64,000 nt of DNA from Actinomycetes bacterium (GTDB taxonomy: Bacteria; Actinomycetota; Coriobacteriia; Coriobacteriales; Eggerthellaceae): the NCBI GenBank assembly GCA_023394615.1, contig JAEXAI010000012.1, forward strand, positions 129,448-193,447, given 5' to 3'. Every line of letters begins with the position of its first letter. The first letter of the stretch is position 1. A program made the translations under genes and the position numbers. Positions 17,773 to 27,051 of this stretch are shown here, one piece after another. The notes under the pieces are model-generated. The model saw only the letters and a list, made by a program, of their open reading frames with translations, was not told the DNA's origin and did not search any database.

Positions 17773-18190
17773 ATACATCACGTCTTTCGACGCGCAAGCA
17801 AGAATTATACCTGAAGAACCCATCTTGGCAAGGATAAATCTACGGCAATTATTTGGCTTCAATGTTTCTGCATGTTTTCACAGATTTCCGCACGTTGCAC
17901 ATCCCTTTCCCGTTAAACCAACGTTGGTGTACAACTGCATTCCCACTCAACGGTGAACCTGCCAAGGCTGCTGAAGAACGGCACCGGCTCCATATGCACG
18001 ATTTTCCGGGTAACGCACGAAGCAAACTGGCGCGAGGCTCAGCGGCCCGTAACCCGATTCGCAGATAGACTATCAAGCCAAGTTGCGCGTTTGCAAACCG
18101 GTTTCCAAGTCGCGACGTACACCGATGCACCGGCGACGCGGTGTGATGCGGTGCGACAGAGGGGCGTTTCCAGCAATCTCGAAGTCGATT

Positions 18191-18379
18191 CCCCGTTTTT
18201 GGTAAAAAAGTTCAGTAATAGGCAAATAAGTTAACTCTTTGTATGCATTGCTCAGTATCCGAAATGCATCATCCGGAGCATAATTGCATCGTCGCAGTTC
18301 AGCGGCGTGCACGAAAAAGGACATCAGTGAAATCGAGTGCGCAAAAACCTAATGCTGCACTTTTCTTCCAAAAACGGGG
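18191..18379. repeat. Imperfect inverted repeat, 25-base arms
   Basis: The arms 18191-18215 and 18355-18379 match in 22 of 25 positions as reverse complements; the outer 12 (CCCCGTTTTTGG / CCAAAAACGGGG) are perfect. They enclose 139 bases with no gene, the outline of a miniature inverted-repeat element or its relic. A third partial copy of the inner end (GCTGCACTTTTTTGAC) follows at 18404. Confidence 0.55.
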
Positions 18380-18416
18380 GGTCAACCGGAAGATTTGCAA
18401 GAAGCTGCACTTTTTT

Positions 18417-18598
18417 GACATGTTTTCCTCTGCGGCACGCTGAATCACCAACCAACTACGTTATCGCTGGCGACTATAATCACGCTCGACATGTTTTCCT
18501 CTGCGGCACGTTGAATCACCGACCAACTACGTTATCGCTGGCGACTATAATCACGCTCGACGTGTTTTCCTCTGCGACACGCACGATCACCGACCAAC
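18417..18598. repeat. 71-base tandem repeat, about 2.5 copies
   Basis: Copies start at 18417, 18488 and 18559, exactly 71 bases apart. The first two differ at only two positions; the third matches for about 40 bases and then diverges. Each full unit contains GACTATAATCACGCTC. The units lie directly behind the inverted repeat and about 170 bases from the end of the aldehyde dehydrogenase gene. Confidence 0.9.
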
Positions 18599-18765
18599 TC
18601 ACCAATATGCGCTTTCAAATCCAAATCCTCATGGCGCACCATCAAAAAAAGGGCCGAGACCGTGATGGCCTCGACCCCTTCCCTTGCGCGCATTCAAGCA
18701 TTTTGAAACGATGCGCTCAAGTATCCAGTTTCCCCATCGTCGTGCACGATAGGTATCAAACGTCT

Positions 18766-20250
18766 TTACTTTGCCGGATAGAAACCGCTCGGGACTTCGT
18801 TCAGGCAGATCATGATGTTCTTCTTCTGGCAGTAGTGCTCCAGCATAATCTTGTGGGTCTCGCGGCCAATACCGGATTCCTTGTAGCCACCGAAGGGTGC
18901 ACCTGCAGGAATCTGGTTGTAAGTGTTGACCCACATACGACCGGTGTGAATGCCCTGCGACACGCGCATGGCGGTGTTGATGTCGCGCGTCCACACAGCG
19001 CCACCCAAGCCGTAGACGGAGTCGTTGGCCAAATCGATGACCTCTTCTTCGGTCTTGAATTTTTGCAGCACAGCAACGGGCCCGAAAATCTCTTCCTGAG
19101 CCACACGGCACTTGTTGTTGGGAATCTCGATAAGGGTCGGCTTCAGGAAAGCTCCCTTGGCCAGTGGGCCCTCGGTGAAACGCTCGCCGCCGCACAGGAC
19201 CTTGCCGCCCTCTGCTTTGCCGATTTCCACGTATTCCAAAATCTTCTCGAGCTGGCGCTCGTCGATCTGGCTGCCCATCTGGGTCTCATCTTCCCACGGC
19301 ATGCCCACGGTCACTTTGTTGAAAGCATCCACCAGCTGCGCTACGAACTCGTCGTAGATGCCTTCCTGCACAAAGATACGGCTGCCAGCGCAGCAAACCT
19401 GGCCCTGATTGAACAGGATGCCCAGCTGCATGCCGTCAAGAGCCATGTCGCGCTTCGCGTCGTTGAACACGATGTTCGCGGACTTGCCGCCCAGCTCCAA
19501 CGTTGCGGGAATCAGGCGCTCTGCCGCCGCACGTGCGACGTCGCGACCGACCTGAGTCGAACCGGTGAAGGCCAATTTGTCGAACTTCGGATTGTCGAGC
19601 ATGAACTGTCCGGCTTTGCTGCCGCGACCGGTCAGCACGTTAAACACACCTGCGGGGATGATATCCTCAGTCAGACGCGCCAGCTCCAACACGGAAAGCG
19701 ACGTGGTGGAAGAAGGCTTGATAACGGTGCAGTCGCCTGCTGCCAACACGGGTGCCAGTTTCCATGCAGCCATCAGGAACGGGAAGTTCCAAGGTACGAT
19801 CTGACCCACAACGCCGATAGGCTCGTGCATGACGATGGACATCAGATTTCCGGGGAGCATGTCGACCTCGCCGACATCTGCCAAAAGGCAGCCAGCGAAA
19901 TAGCGGAAGTGCTCAACTGACAGGGCGATGTCGATGGCGCGAGTTTCGCGGATCGGCTTGCCGTTGTCGAGAGTTTCAATCTGAGCGAGGAACTCGCCGT
20001 TTTCTTCAATAACATCGGCGACGGCATTCAAGATCTTGGCACGCTCGAACTTGTTCATCCCACCCCAAGACTCGAAAGCTACGTGCGCAGCATCGACCGC
20101 CGCATCCACGTCAGCTTGCGACGCATCTTGGATGACGGAAATCTTTTCCCCATTGGCGGGACAAAAGACATCGAGCGTCTTGCCGTCGGATGACTTGTGC
20201 CACTTTCCGCCGTAATAGAGCTGGTATTCCTGTTGTGCTTGATTGTTCAT
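18766..20250 (-). CDS. NAD(P)-dependent aldehyde dehydrogenase
   Basis: Oxidises an aldehyde to the acid in the cytoplasm. The 494-residue protein has the whole family pattern: PWNFPF (near 162), the glutamate in LELGGKSANIV (near 263), the catalytic cysteine in FNQGQVCCAGSR (near 297), EEIFGPV (near 395) and the C-terminal PFGGYKESGIGRE. The closest general class is the betaine/acetaldehyde-type ALDH. ATG 20250 has GGAAGGA upstream. It is divergent from fixC across a 610-base gap, so the acyl product or reducing power could be tied to the Fix complex; this is inference. Confidence 0.92.
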   Translation of the reverse strand: MNNQAQQEYQLYYGGKWHKSSDGKTLDVFCPANGEKISVIQDASQADVDAAVDAAHVAFESWGGMNKFERAKILNAVADVIEENGEFLAQIETLDNGKPIRETRAIDIALSVEHFRYFAGCLLADVGEVDMLPGNLMSIVMHEPIGVVGQIVPWNFPFLMAAWKLAPVLAAGDCTVIKPSSTTSLSVLELARLTEDIIPAGVFNVLTGRGSKAGQFMLDNPKFDKLAFTGSTQVGRDVARAAAERLIPATLELGGKSANIVFNDAKRDMALDGMQLGILFNQGQVCCAGSRIFVQEGIYDEFVAQLVDAFNKVTVGMPWEDETQMGSQIDERQLEKILEYVEIGKAEGGKVLCGGERFTEGPLAKGAFLKPTLIEIPNNKCRVAQEEIFGPVAVLQKFKTEEEVIDLANDSVYGLGGAVWTRDINTAMRVSQGIHTGRMWVNTYNQIPAGAPFGGYKESGIGRETHKIMLEHYCQKKNIMICLNEVPSGFYPAK

Positions 20251-20860
20251 AGAGCATCCTTCCCTGATCTTTCGCTTTCTTTTTGAAAGCGCCAAACTAA
20301 TAAGACGGTGCCCCGCGAGTGTAACAAATGGAACCATATTGTCATAGAGGGATTATTCTTCATTTCGATGAATGGCAGATTTATAGAGCCTTTTTACCCA
20401 GTATTGAACTGCGCTTTCTATAACGAACATCAAAAAGCGTTATGGAGGCAGTCCAAGCATATACGGCTTTTAGCACAGTGAAAGAGCATTGTCTTATACC
20501 TAAATCTCGTTGCGAATAAAAGCCCGATACACAAAGGATTTTTGAATTTTCAGAGGGATTTCAGCAGGTTTTCAGCATACCGCGACAACTACCGTTCACC
20601 GACGATTTGCGCAATCCCAGTCCCTTTACTATGGTTAGCAACCCTCTCACCGAAGGCTCAAAGGGACGTGCAGATTCGCGAAACTATACTTCGCAAGTAG
20701 CATTCGAGGACACGCACCAGACGCCCTCGACTCACTGGGAGAGGCATTGCATCTTGGCTCTTTTCGCCGATTCGACCTGTTTTCTATCTGTTGGGCCATC
20801 CGACGAATCGATACCCACAGCGCATGCGATGCGAGCGCGGGACGAACGAAAGGAACGCCT
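20251..20860. other. 610-base divergent promoter region
   Basis: Separates the aldehyde dehydrogenase from fixC. No supported gene. It holds some AT-rich stretches and short dyads such as ATTCGCGAA near 20675, but I could not single out a convincing promoter or riboswitch. Its length suggests a regulated divergent control region or a lost gene. Confidence 0.5.
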
Positions 20861-22153
20861 ATGAACGAAGACAGGTTCGACGTCATCATCGTTGGAGGAG
20901 GCTTGGCTGGATCAGCTGCCGCACTGGAGCTGGCACGCAACGGCGTCGATGTGCTGGTGTTAGAACGTGGGCGAAGCTGCGGCTCAAAGAACATGACCGG
21001 CGGTCGCCTCTACGGTCACGGCATGGAAAAACTGATCCCGGATTTCGCTGCAAAAGCGCCAATCGAGCGCATTGTTACCAAAGAGCGCGTATCCCTGATG
21101 ACCGAGCAGGGCGCTTTCACCATGGACTACGATTCCACGAAATTGAAGGATCCCACGTGCGCATCGTATACGGTACTGCGCGCAAAATTTGACCCGTGGC
21201 TTGCTGCGCAGGCTGAAGAAGCAGGGGCAATGTACGTCCTTCGCACACGCGTAGACAATCTGATCAAAAAAGACGGGAAGGTCATCGGGGTCGAAAGCGG
21301 CGGCGAGATGGTATATGCCGATGCCGTAATACTAGCCGATGGGGTGAATTCCCTGCTAGCGCAGCGCGCCGGGCTGAAAAAGGAACTCGGCCCATCCCAG
21401 GTTGCCGTGGGTGTGAAAGAAGTCGTGAAGCTGGACGAGCAAACGGTGTCCGATCGCTTCGGCCTGCAAAAAGGCGACGGAGCATCGTGGCTGTTCGCAG
21501 GCTATCCCACAGACGGAGCCGTCGGTGGCGGATTCCTCTACACGAACCGTGAAAGCGTTTCCTTGGGAATCGTAGCTACCATTTCAGATATCGAGCATTC
21601 ACAGGCAAGCGTCCCTGAGATGGTCGAGCGCTTGAAAAACCACCCAACCATCAAACCGCTTATCGAAGGCGGCGCACGCGGCGAGTATTCCGCTCACCTA
21701 GTGCCTGAGGCCGGCTTCAATATGATGCCGCAGCTCTATGGCGACGGCGTTCTGGTCGCAGGCGACGCAGCCGGATTCTGCATCAACCTCGGCTACATTG
21801 TACGCGGCATGGATCTGGCAATCGAGAGCGGTCGCTTGGCAGCCCAGGCAATTCTGGAAGCGCGCAAGAAAAACGATTACTCTTCGTCTTCGCTTTCTCG
21901 TTATCGCGCTCTTTTAGATGACAGCTTCGTAATGCGCGATCTTTCCCATTATAAAGATGCGCCGCAGCTGATGGAGAACCATCTGATGTTCGAGACGCTC
22001 CCGCAGATTGCCGACGAGGCGATGGGGGCCATGTTCGAGGTGGACGGCAGCGCGAAAGCCCCTCTGATGAAGGAGATCAAAGGCATCGTGTCAAACCACG
22101 GAGGTTTCAAACCGCTGCTGAAAGTTGCCAAGAAAGCGAGGAAAGCATTATGA
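20861..22153 (+). CDS. fixC: FixC-type flavoprotein (ETF-quinone oxidoreductase-like)
   Basis: A 430-residue FAD protein: dinucleotide-binding GGGLAGSAAALELA at residues 11-24, the GG doublet region with GSKNMTGGRLYGHG, and VAGDAAGFC near 303 close the FAD site. In FixABCX it accepts electrons from the ETF part and passes them to FixX and quinone. ATG 20861 has AAAGGAA upstream. Its stop overlaps the fixX start (ATGA). Confidence 0.93.
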   Translation: MNEDRFDVIIVGGGLAGSAAALELARNGVDVLVLERGRSCGSKNMTGGRLYGHGMEKLIPDFAAKAPIERIVTKERVSLMTEQGAFTMDYDSTKLKDPTCASYTVLRAKFDPWLAAQAEEAGAMYVLRTRVDNLIKKDGKVIGVESGGEMVYADAVILADGVNSLLAQRAGLKKELGPSQVAVGVKEVVKLDEQTVSDRFGLQKGDGASWLFAGYPTDGAVGGGFLYTNRESVSLGIVATISDIEHSQASVPEMVERLKNHPTIKPLIEGGARGEYSAHLVPEAGFNMMPQLYGDGVLVAGDAAGFCINLGYIVRGMDLAIESGRLAAQAILEARKKNDYSSSSLSRYRALLDDSFVMRDLSHYKDAPQLMENHLMFETLPQIADEAMGAMFEVDGSAKAPLMKEIKGIVSNHGGFKPLLKVAKKARKAL

Positions 22154-22434
22154 ACCAAGGCGATATAGATATCAAACTGGGTGCAGACAAATTCTATGCT
22201 GACTTGCGTGCACCCCATATCACCACAAACCAGGCCGCTGGCACCGAGGCACAAATCGCGCTTCTGATAAAAGCATGCCCGGCCGGGCTCTATAGCCTAG
22301 AAGACGGCGAGCTGGAATTCTCCTACGAAGGCTGCCTTGAATGCGGAACGTGCCGTGTTATCGCGGGCGGCGGAGCAATCGACACCTGGGATTATCCACC
22401 TGATGGTTTCGGCGTCGATTACCGCCAAGGCTAA
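22150..22434 (+). CDS. fixX: FixX ferredoxin-like protein
   Basis: Ninety-four residues with the FixX cysteine pattern: CPAGLY near residue 41 and CLECGTC near 65, binding one 4Fe-4S cluster. It is coupled to fixC by a four-base overlap and is the electron outlet of the complex. The bacterial gene order is usually fixABCX; here fixC and fixX come first. Confidence 0.92.
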   Translation: MNQGDIDIKLGADKFYADLRAPHITTNQAAGTEAQIALLIKACPAGLYSLEDGELEFSYEGCLECGTCRVIAGGGAIDTWDYPPDGFGVDYRQG

Positions 22435-22455
22435 GCGGAACGGAAAGGACAGCAT

Positions 22456-23259
22456 ATGAAGATACTCGTTTGCATAAAACAAGTGCCTGACACAACCGAG
22501 ATTACCATCGACCCGGTAAAAAACACTTTGGTACGCAAAGGCATCCCTAGCATTTTGAATCCGTTCGACGGCTATGCGCTTGAAGCCGCCGCTCGCATAA
22601 AAGACGAGCACCCCGACGCCACCATCGTTGTTTTGTCGATGGGGCCCGGACAAGCCATTGCGGCATTGCGAGAATGCCTCTCTATCGGGGCGGACAAGGC
22701 TTATTTGGTATCGGGCCGCTCATTCGGTGGATCGGATACCCTGGCCACCAGCTACATTCTCTCGGAAGCCATCAGAGAAGTCCAGAATCGCGAAGGCGAA
22801 TTTGACCTGATTTTCTGCGGGAAACAGGCCATTGACGGCGACACGGCTCAAGTGGGTCCCGAGATTGCCGAGCATTTAGGGCTTCCCCAGATCACTTACG
22901 GCCTTGAAGCGAGCGTAAAGGACAATGAGATTCAAGTAAGAAGAGAGACGGAAGAAGGCGAGGCCATCGTAGGCGCAAGTCTGCCGTGCCTGGTCACCTT
23001 TACCAAACCTGCCTGGGATCCACGCATCCCCGGTCTACACCGCAAGATTATGGCCATGCGTGCCGAGGTGCCCATTTTAGGCGAAGAAGACCTGAAAAGC
23101 CTCGATACCACACGCATCGGTTTGAAAGGCTCACCTACGAAAGTAAAGAGAAGCTATGCTGCTACAGCTCGCGTAGGCGGACCGAAGATCGTCGGAGAAA
23201 CCAGCGAAGACGCTGCACATAAATTGTTCGAATTCCTATGCGAGAAGCACGCCCTGTAA
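22456..23259 (+). CDS. fixA: Electron transfer flavoprotein beta subunit (FixA/EtfB)
   Basis: A 267-residue EtfB-family protein starting MKILVCIKQVPDT, with the AMP/FAD-binding segment FCGKQAIDGDTAQVGPEIAE near 115-134 and the family segment PCLVTFTKPAWDPRIP. It binds the small-domain cofactor of the ETF pair, and in Fix complexes is the bifurcating site. GGAAAGGACAG precedes ATG 22456. Confidence 0.93.
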   Translation: MKILVCIKQVPDTTEITIDPVKNTLVRKGIPSILNPFDGYALEAAARIKDEHPDATIVVLSMGPGQAIAALRECLSIGADKAYLVSGRSFGGSDTLATSYILSEAIREVQNREGEFDLIFCGKQAIDGDTAQVGPEIAEHLGLPQITYGLEASVKDNEIQVRRETEEGEAIVGASLPCLVTFTKPAWDPRIPGLHRKIMAMRAEVPILGEEDLKSLDTTRIGLKGSPTKVKRSYAATARVGGPKIVGETSEDAAHKLFEFLCEKHAL

Positions 23260-23271
23260 GGAGGATCGATA

Positions 23272-24288
23272 ATGCAAGATTCGAAAACGAATGATGCGAT
23301 GGTATTCATCGAGCTTACCGACAGTGGAGAATTGCTGAACGTTGGGCTTGAACTGCTTACCCCAGGCCGCATGGTCGCGGAAAAACAGGGCGGCAAGCTC
23401 ATCGCCGTCGTAATAGGTGCCGCAACCGAAGAAGCTGCGAAAGCCGTAGCAAAGCGCGACGTAGATGAAGTACTGGTCGTGGAAGGGCCGGAGTTCGCGC
23501 CCTACTCCACCGATGCATTCGCCGATGCGCTGTGCGCGGTGGTGGAAGAGCACGGACCCGCAAGCCTGCTTGTCGGCGCCACGAACAACGGACGCGATGT
23601 GGCGCCACGTGTATCCAGCCGTCTGCGCACGGGCCTCACTGCCGACTGCACATCCATCGGTTTTGACGACGAAACCGGCAACGTGGCTTGGACGCGCCCT
23701 GCGTTCGGCGGCAATCTAATGGCTGTCATCATGTGTCCCGACAATCGTCCGCAAATCGGCACAGTCCGCCCTGGCGTATTCAAGCAGGGCGAAGATACCG
23801 GCACAGACGCCCCTATCACCCGCGTGGACTTCCATGAACCACCTGAGCGCATACGCACACGTATCATTTCCATCATTGAGGACAAAGACCGCGAGCAGGT
23901 CGATTTGGAAAACGCCGAGATTATCGTGGCCGGCGGTGCTGGACTGGGAAATGCGAAGGGTTTCGATGAGCTGAAAAAACTGGCCGATGCATTAGGTGCC
24001 CCTTTGGCCGCATCGCGTGTGGCCGTTGACAACGGCTGGATATCACATGCCCACCAAGTGGGTCAAACCGGCAAGACCGTCTCTCCCAAACTCTACATAG
24101 CCTGCGGCATATCGGGTGCCATTCAGCACACAGCTGGCGCGGAAGGCTCGCAGATTCTGATTGCCATCAACAAAGACCCTGCGGCTGCTATTTTCGACGT
24201 AGCCGATTTCGGCATAGTCGGCGACCTGTACGAGATAATTCCCGCTCTGACCAAGGAAGTGGAAGCGCTGCACGCAAGCACCGAATAA
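23272..24288 (+). CDS. fixB: Electron transfer flavoprotein alpha subunit (FixB/EtfA)
   Basis: A 338-residue EtfA-family protein. The N-terminal domain resembles EtfB; the C-terminal FAD domain carries IVAGGAGLG, SRVAVDNGW, the QVGQTGKTV loop, GISGAIQHTAG, and AINKDP. GTAAGGAGGATCG lies before ATG 23272. It is the last gene of the fixCXAB operon, which ends at the hairpin at 24319. Confidence 0.94.
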   Translation: MQDSKTNDAMVFIELTDSGELLNVGLELLTPGRMVAEKQGGKLIAVVIGAATEEAAKAVAKRDVDEVLVVEGPEFAPYSTDAFADALCAVVEEHGPASLLVGATNNGRDVAPRVSSRLRTGLTADCTSIGFDDETGNVAWTRPAFGGNLMAVIMCPDNRPQIGTVRPGVFKQGEDTGTDAPITRVDFHEPPERIRTRIISIIEDKDREQVDLENAEIIVAGGAGLGNAKGFDELKKLADALGAPLAASRVAVDNGWISHAHQVGQTGKTVSPKLYIACGISGAIQHTAGAEGSQILIAINKDPAAAIFDVADFGIVGDLYEIIPALTKEVEALHASTE

Positions 24289-24318
24289 TAATGATTCACA
24301 CACCCCTGATGTAATCGA

Positions 24319-24353
24319 GCGCGCCTCGCAGGAATCGTCCCTGCGAGGCGCGC
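24319..24353 (+). terminator. Terminator of the fix operon
   Basis: A perfect 14-base GC-rich stem (GCGCGCCTCGCAGG / CCTGCGAGGCGCGC) with a 7-base loop and TTT after it, 30 bases past the fixB stop. Confidence 0.8.
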
Positions 24354-24430
24354 TTTGATACTCTGTACGCCATGAAACGTAATTTCGTTGTATCCTTGCA
24401 AGAAAAGGACACGGCCGCGAGGAGGTTTTC

Positions 24431-25198
24431 TTGAGCATAGCAATCGTGACGGGAGCGTCATCGGGCATCGGGGCGGCATTCGCTCGCAAACTAGCGACAA
24501 AGCCCGAAGTCGATGCGTTGTGGCTGGTAGCACGCCGAACCGAACGTCTGAAGAGCCTAGCAGACGAGTTGGGCAAACCCTGTACCTGCATTTCCGCAGA
24601 CCTTGCCAGTGAGGCAGGGTTGGCTCGCGTCGAAGGCGAACTGATTGAAGAACAACCGGATGTAGCCTACTTAGTGAACGCGGCGGGATTCGGCAAGATT
24701 GGCACATGGGAGACCATTGACGCTGCGGATAACGACGCCATGATAGATTTGAACTGCCGCGCTATGGTGCATCTGACCACATCCACGCTGCCCTACATGC
24801 GCGCCGGATCGCATGTGTTCGAAGTCGTATCGTGCGCGGCGTTCACACCGCTTCCCCATATGAACGTGTATGCTGCCTCCAAAGCATTCATGCAAAGCTA
24901 CACGCGCGGTCTTCGCTGGGAAATACGCGGGCGAGGCATCTGTGCTACCGCCGTTTGCCCATCGTGGGTGAAAACCGAGTTCACCACCGTGGCAAAACAA
25001 AGCAGAGGCGGTGCCGACATCGGCCACTTTCCCTTTGCGCAGAAGCCCTCCACCGTGGCAACGCGCGCTATTGCAGCAAGCAATTTTCATTTCGCAATCG
25101 CCACGTGCGGGCTGCCTTCATTTTTTCTGCGTGTGGTGGGAAAGTTCTTCCCGCATTGCATTACCATGGCAGGCTGGGAAGCGTTCAGAAGAGTTTGA
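24431..25198 (+). CDS. Short-chain dehydrogenase/reductase
   Basis: A 255-residue SDR: cofactor motif TGASSGIG at residues 7-14, NAAG near 85, and the catalytic YAASK near 150 with the upstream serine in VVSCAAF. A hydrophobic C-terminal tail is present. The start is TTG 24431, fixed by the strong site GAGGAGG eight bases upstream. The substrate is not evident. It is followed 12 bases later by a membrane-protein gene. Confidence 0.88.
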   Translation: MSIAIVTGASSGIGAAFARKLATKPEVDALWLVARRTERLKSLADELGKPCTCISADLASEAGLARVEGELIEEQPDVAYLVNAAGFGKIGTWETIDAADNDAMIDLNCRAMVHLTTSTLPYMRAGSHVFEVVSCAAFTPLPHMNVYAASKAFMQSYTRGLRWEIRGRGICATAVCPSWVKTEFTTVAKQSRGGADIGHFPFAQKPSTVATRAIAASNFHFAIATCGLPSFFLRVVGKFFPHCITMAGWEAFRRV

Positions 25199-25210
25199 GA
25201 GGAATCGGTT

Positions 25211-25681
25211 ATGGCGCGATCAGGTAAAACGAGCGGCAAACGCGAGACGGGCGATGTGGGCGGACACAGCATTCGCTGTTGGATTGCAAGACTTTTGGTA
25301 TTTGTCGTCTTCTGCTGGAACATGGCCTGCATCATATCGTTTCTAACGGAGCCCAACGCCGTAATGGGTTCGTATCAGCTTTCCGGCGAAGTCGGGCGCG
25401 CTACCATACGAGGCATGGGCATCGCGTTTCTGATGTGGAACGCCACTTACCCTGCAGTAATCGTGGCTCCTCAGCGATTCCGCACGCTGTTCATCGTGGT
25501 ACTGGCGCAACAGCTCATCGGCCTTATCGGAGAAACGTGGATCATGTCGGGGCTCACCGCCAGCATGTCGGTGCTCTCATCTTCCATCTTGCGATTCGTC
25601 GCTTTTGATGCCGCAGGCCTTGTCATGATGGCAATCGCCTTTGCCCTGTCAGGTGGCTTGGCGCGTCGCAACCCAGAATAA
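25211..25681 (+). CDS. Hypothetical membrane protein
   Basis: A 156-residue protein with about four hydrophobic segments (near 26-43, 70-90, 95-112, 125-147) and basic termini. I do not recognise a family. It follows the SDR closely on the same strand and is probably in its operon. A hairpin follows immediately. Confidence 0.7.
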   Translation: MARSGKTSGKRETGDVGGHSIRCWIARLLVFVVFCWNMACIISFLTEPNAVMGSYQLSGEVGRATIRGMGIAFLMWNATYPAVIVAPQRFRTLFIVVLAQQLIGLIGETWIMSGLTASMSVLSSSILRFVAFDAAGLVMMAIAFALSGGLARRNPE

Positions 25682-25682
25682 A

Positions 25683-25709
25683 GCCCGGCATCCGCAAGGA
25701 TTACCGGGC
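25683..25709 (+). terminator. Hairpin after the SDR operon
   Basis: GCCCGG pairs with CCGGGC and an inner ATCC-GCAA-GGAT stem closes with a GNRA tetraloop. It begins one base past the stop codon; no U-run follows, so it may act as a transcript end or stability hairpin. Confidence 0.45.
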
Positions 25710-25767
25710 ATGGAGTATTACGGGACTACTGGAAGCACAGCTGCGGGTATTTGACGCGCGCCCTGCT

Positions 25768-26688
25768 CTAATGCGCGTCACTTTCAGCTGGTTCACTTTT
25801 GCACTGTGATTGAGAATGCTTCGGAAATGGCGCAGCAATGCCTATACTCAGCGCATCAGCTGGACAAACATCCACGCATTTTCCGCACACCATGCAATCA
25901 CCCGATGTCACCCGTGCCTCCCCTTCTTCAAGTACGCCCTTCAATATCACCGAATCACACAAACACGCCTCTGTGCATGCATCGCAATGAATGCAAGAGG
26001 ATGAATCCATCTTCACACTGACGAAACCGACCTCGCCCAAAGCCTCGTAGAATCCGCCCAACGGGCAAAACGCGCGGCACCAGATGCGACGGGCCCAAAA
26101 CAGTTCCAACACGATGATTGCCACGAGTACCGTCAGTCCAGCTGTCGACCCGAAAAGCAAACCCTTGCCAATCGCAGATACGGGACTGAACGTTTCGAAT
26201 ACCAGCACACCTGTAATCGCGCTCAACACCAGCACAGCAAGCGCTATAACCATCTTGGCGCGATGGTCTATCACATGTTCCCGCACTTTCAGACCCAGTT
26301 TGCATCGCAGGAAATCAACGCCTTCAAGCAGGAAGTTCACCGGGCAAACCCAGCCGCAAAACGCCCGGCCGCGAATGAGGCCGTACACGATGAGCACAGG
26401 AAGCGATGCCGTAAGCCACCCTATCGAGAAATCTTTTGAAGCCACGACCACCTGCAGAAAAGCGAACGGATCCGCTATCACCAGCCCGCCCACTGTCGAA
26501 GACGAAAACGATCCGAAATAGGGCAGCATAGATGCTGTCTGCACTTTATCATCCACGCCAACAAACTGGCCGAACAGACCCAAACCCGTCATGATGGCTG
26601 GAATGCAGAAAAACAGCAGCGCAACCACCTGCACGATACGACGGGCAACGCTCAGATGGTGCTGCTTCGGGCGCCCAGCGTCACTCAT
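25768..26688 (-). CDS. napH: NapH-type membrane ferredoxin (quinol dehydrogenase)
   Basis: A 306-residue membrane Fe-S protein. About four membrane helices carry the paired cysteine motifs CGWCVPV-type (CGWVCPVNF) and CRAFCPLGG on the cytoplasmic side; the C-terminal tail has two 4Fe-4S sites, CIHCDACTEAC and CMVCGKCVDVCP. NapH with NapG passes electrons from quinol to the periplasmic-side reductase. Its start overlaps the napD stop region by eight bases. No NapC is present, so NapGH is the likely quinol route. Confidence 0.9.
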   Translation of the reverse strand: MSDAGRPKQHHLSVARRIVQVVALLFFCIPAIMTGLGLFGQFVGVDDKVQTASMLPYFGSFSSSTVGGLVIADPFAFLQVVVASKDFSIGWLTASLPVLIVYGLIRGRAFCGWVCPVNFLLEGVDFLRCKLGLKVREHVIDHRAKMVIALAVLVLSAITGVLVFETFSPVSAIGKGLLFGSTAGLTVLVAIIVLELFWARRIWCRAFCPLGGFYEALGEVGFVSVKMDSSSCIHCDACTEACLCDSVILKGVLEEGEARVTSGDCMVCGKCVDVCPADALSIGIAAPFPKHSQSQCKSEPAESDAH

Positions 26689-26956
26689 CGACGGCCTCCT
26701 TCAAATCACGGTCGCCGTAAATCGTGGGGTCATCCTCGAAGTTCACGTAGATTAGGTTCACAGAAGTAACGCCGTCCACAACAATAAAACTGTCGGCCAC
26801 GGCTTTCGATTCATCAACCGTGTCACATTCAATGGTCACGACGATTTTATTACCATCGTTGTTGTGCACTTCCACGCCGGGTGTGCGACCGAGCACCTCA
26901 GCAACGCTGTCTGCCTTGCCTGACACGGTTTCAACCACCAAACTGGATATCACCAT
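26681..26956 (-). CDS. napD: NapD-like maturation chaperone
   Basis: Ninety-one residues in the NapD fold: MVISSLVVET at the start, then GVEVHNNDGNKIVVTIE. NapD binds the twin-arginine signal of NapA and holds back its export until the cofactor is inserted. Located in the nap operon, overlapping napH. AAGGAGG lies before the ATG. Confidence 0.85.
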   Translation of the reverse strand: MVISSLVVETVSGKADSVAEVLGRTPGVEVHNNDGNKIVVTIECDTVDESKAVADSFIVVDGVTSVNLIYVNFEDDPTIYGDRDLKEAVDE

Positions 26957-27051
26957 TCAAAAAAACCTCCTTGATAGCGAGCGCGCTCATACCTTTTGCA
27001 AGAGCATCAGACGCGCTCGCTCCGTACTGTTTTGCTACCCGTTATATCTTC

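Larger units (their letters stand above)
17773..18765. other. Gene-free, repeat-rich stretch
   Basis: Nearly 1 kb without a convincing gene. Short open frames exist on both strands but none has a start site, composition or homology that I can support. From 18191 on, the DNA carries an inverted repeat and 71-base tandem repeats (listed separately). Just downstream of the tRNA-Asn gene, this is a typical place for remnants of integrated elements. Confidence 0.6.

Noticed and set aside
17849..18130. Minus-strand open frame of 93 codons
   Set aside because: No start site, basic and cysteine-rich composition, no recognisable family; more likely chance.
18417..18598. CRISPR array
   Set aside because: The units are whole tandem copies of 71 bases without unique spacers, and no cas genes are in the window.
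18337..19920. 527-residue open frame on the plus strand
   Set aside because: Mirror frame of the aldehyde dehydrogenase gene, running into the repeat region; no recognisable domain.
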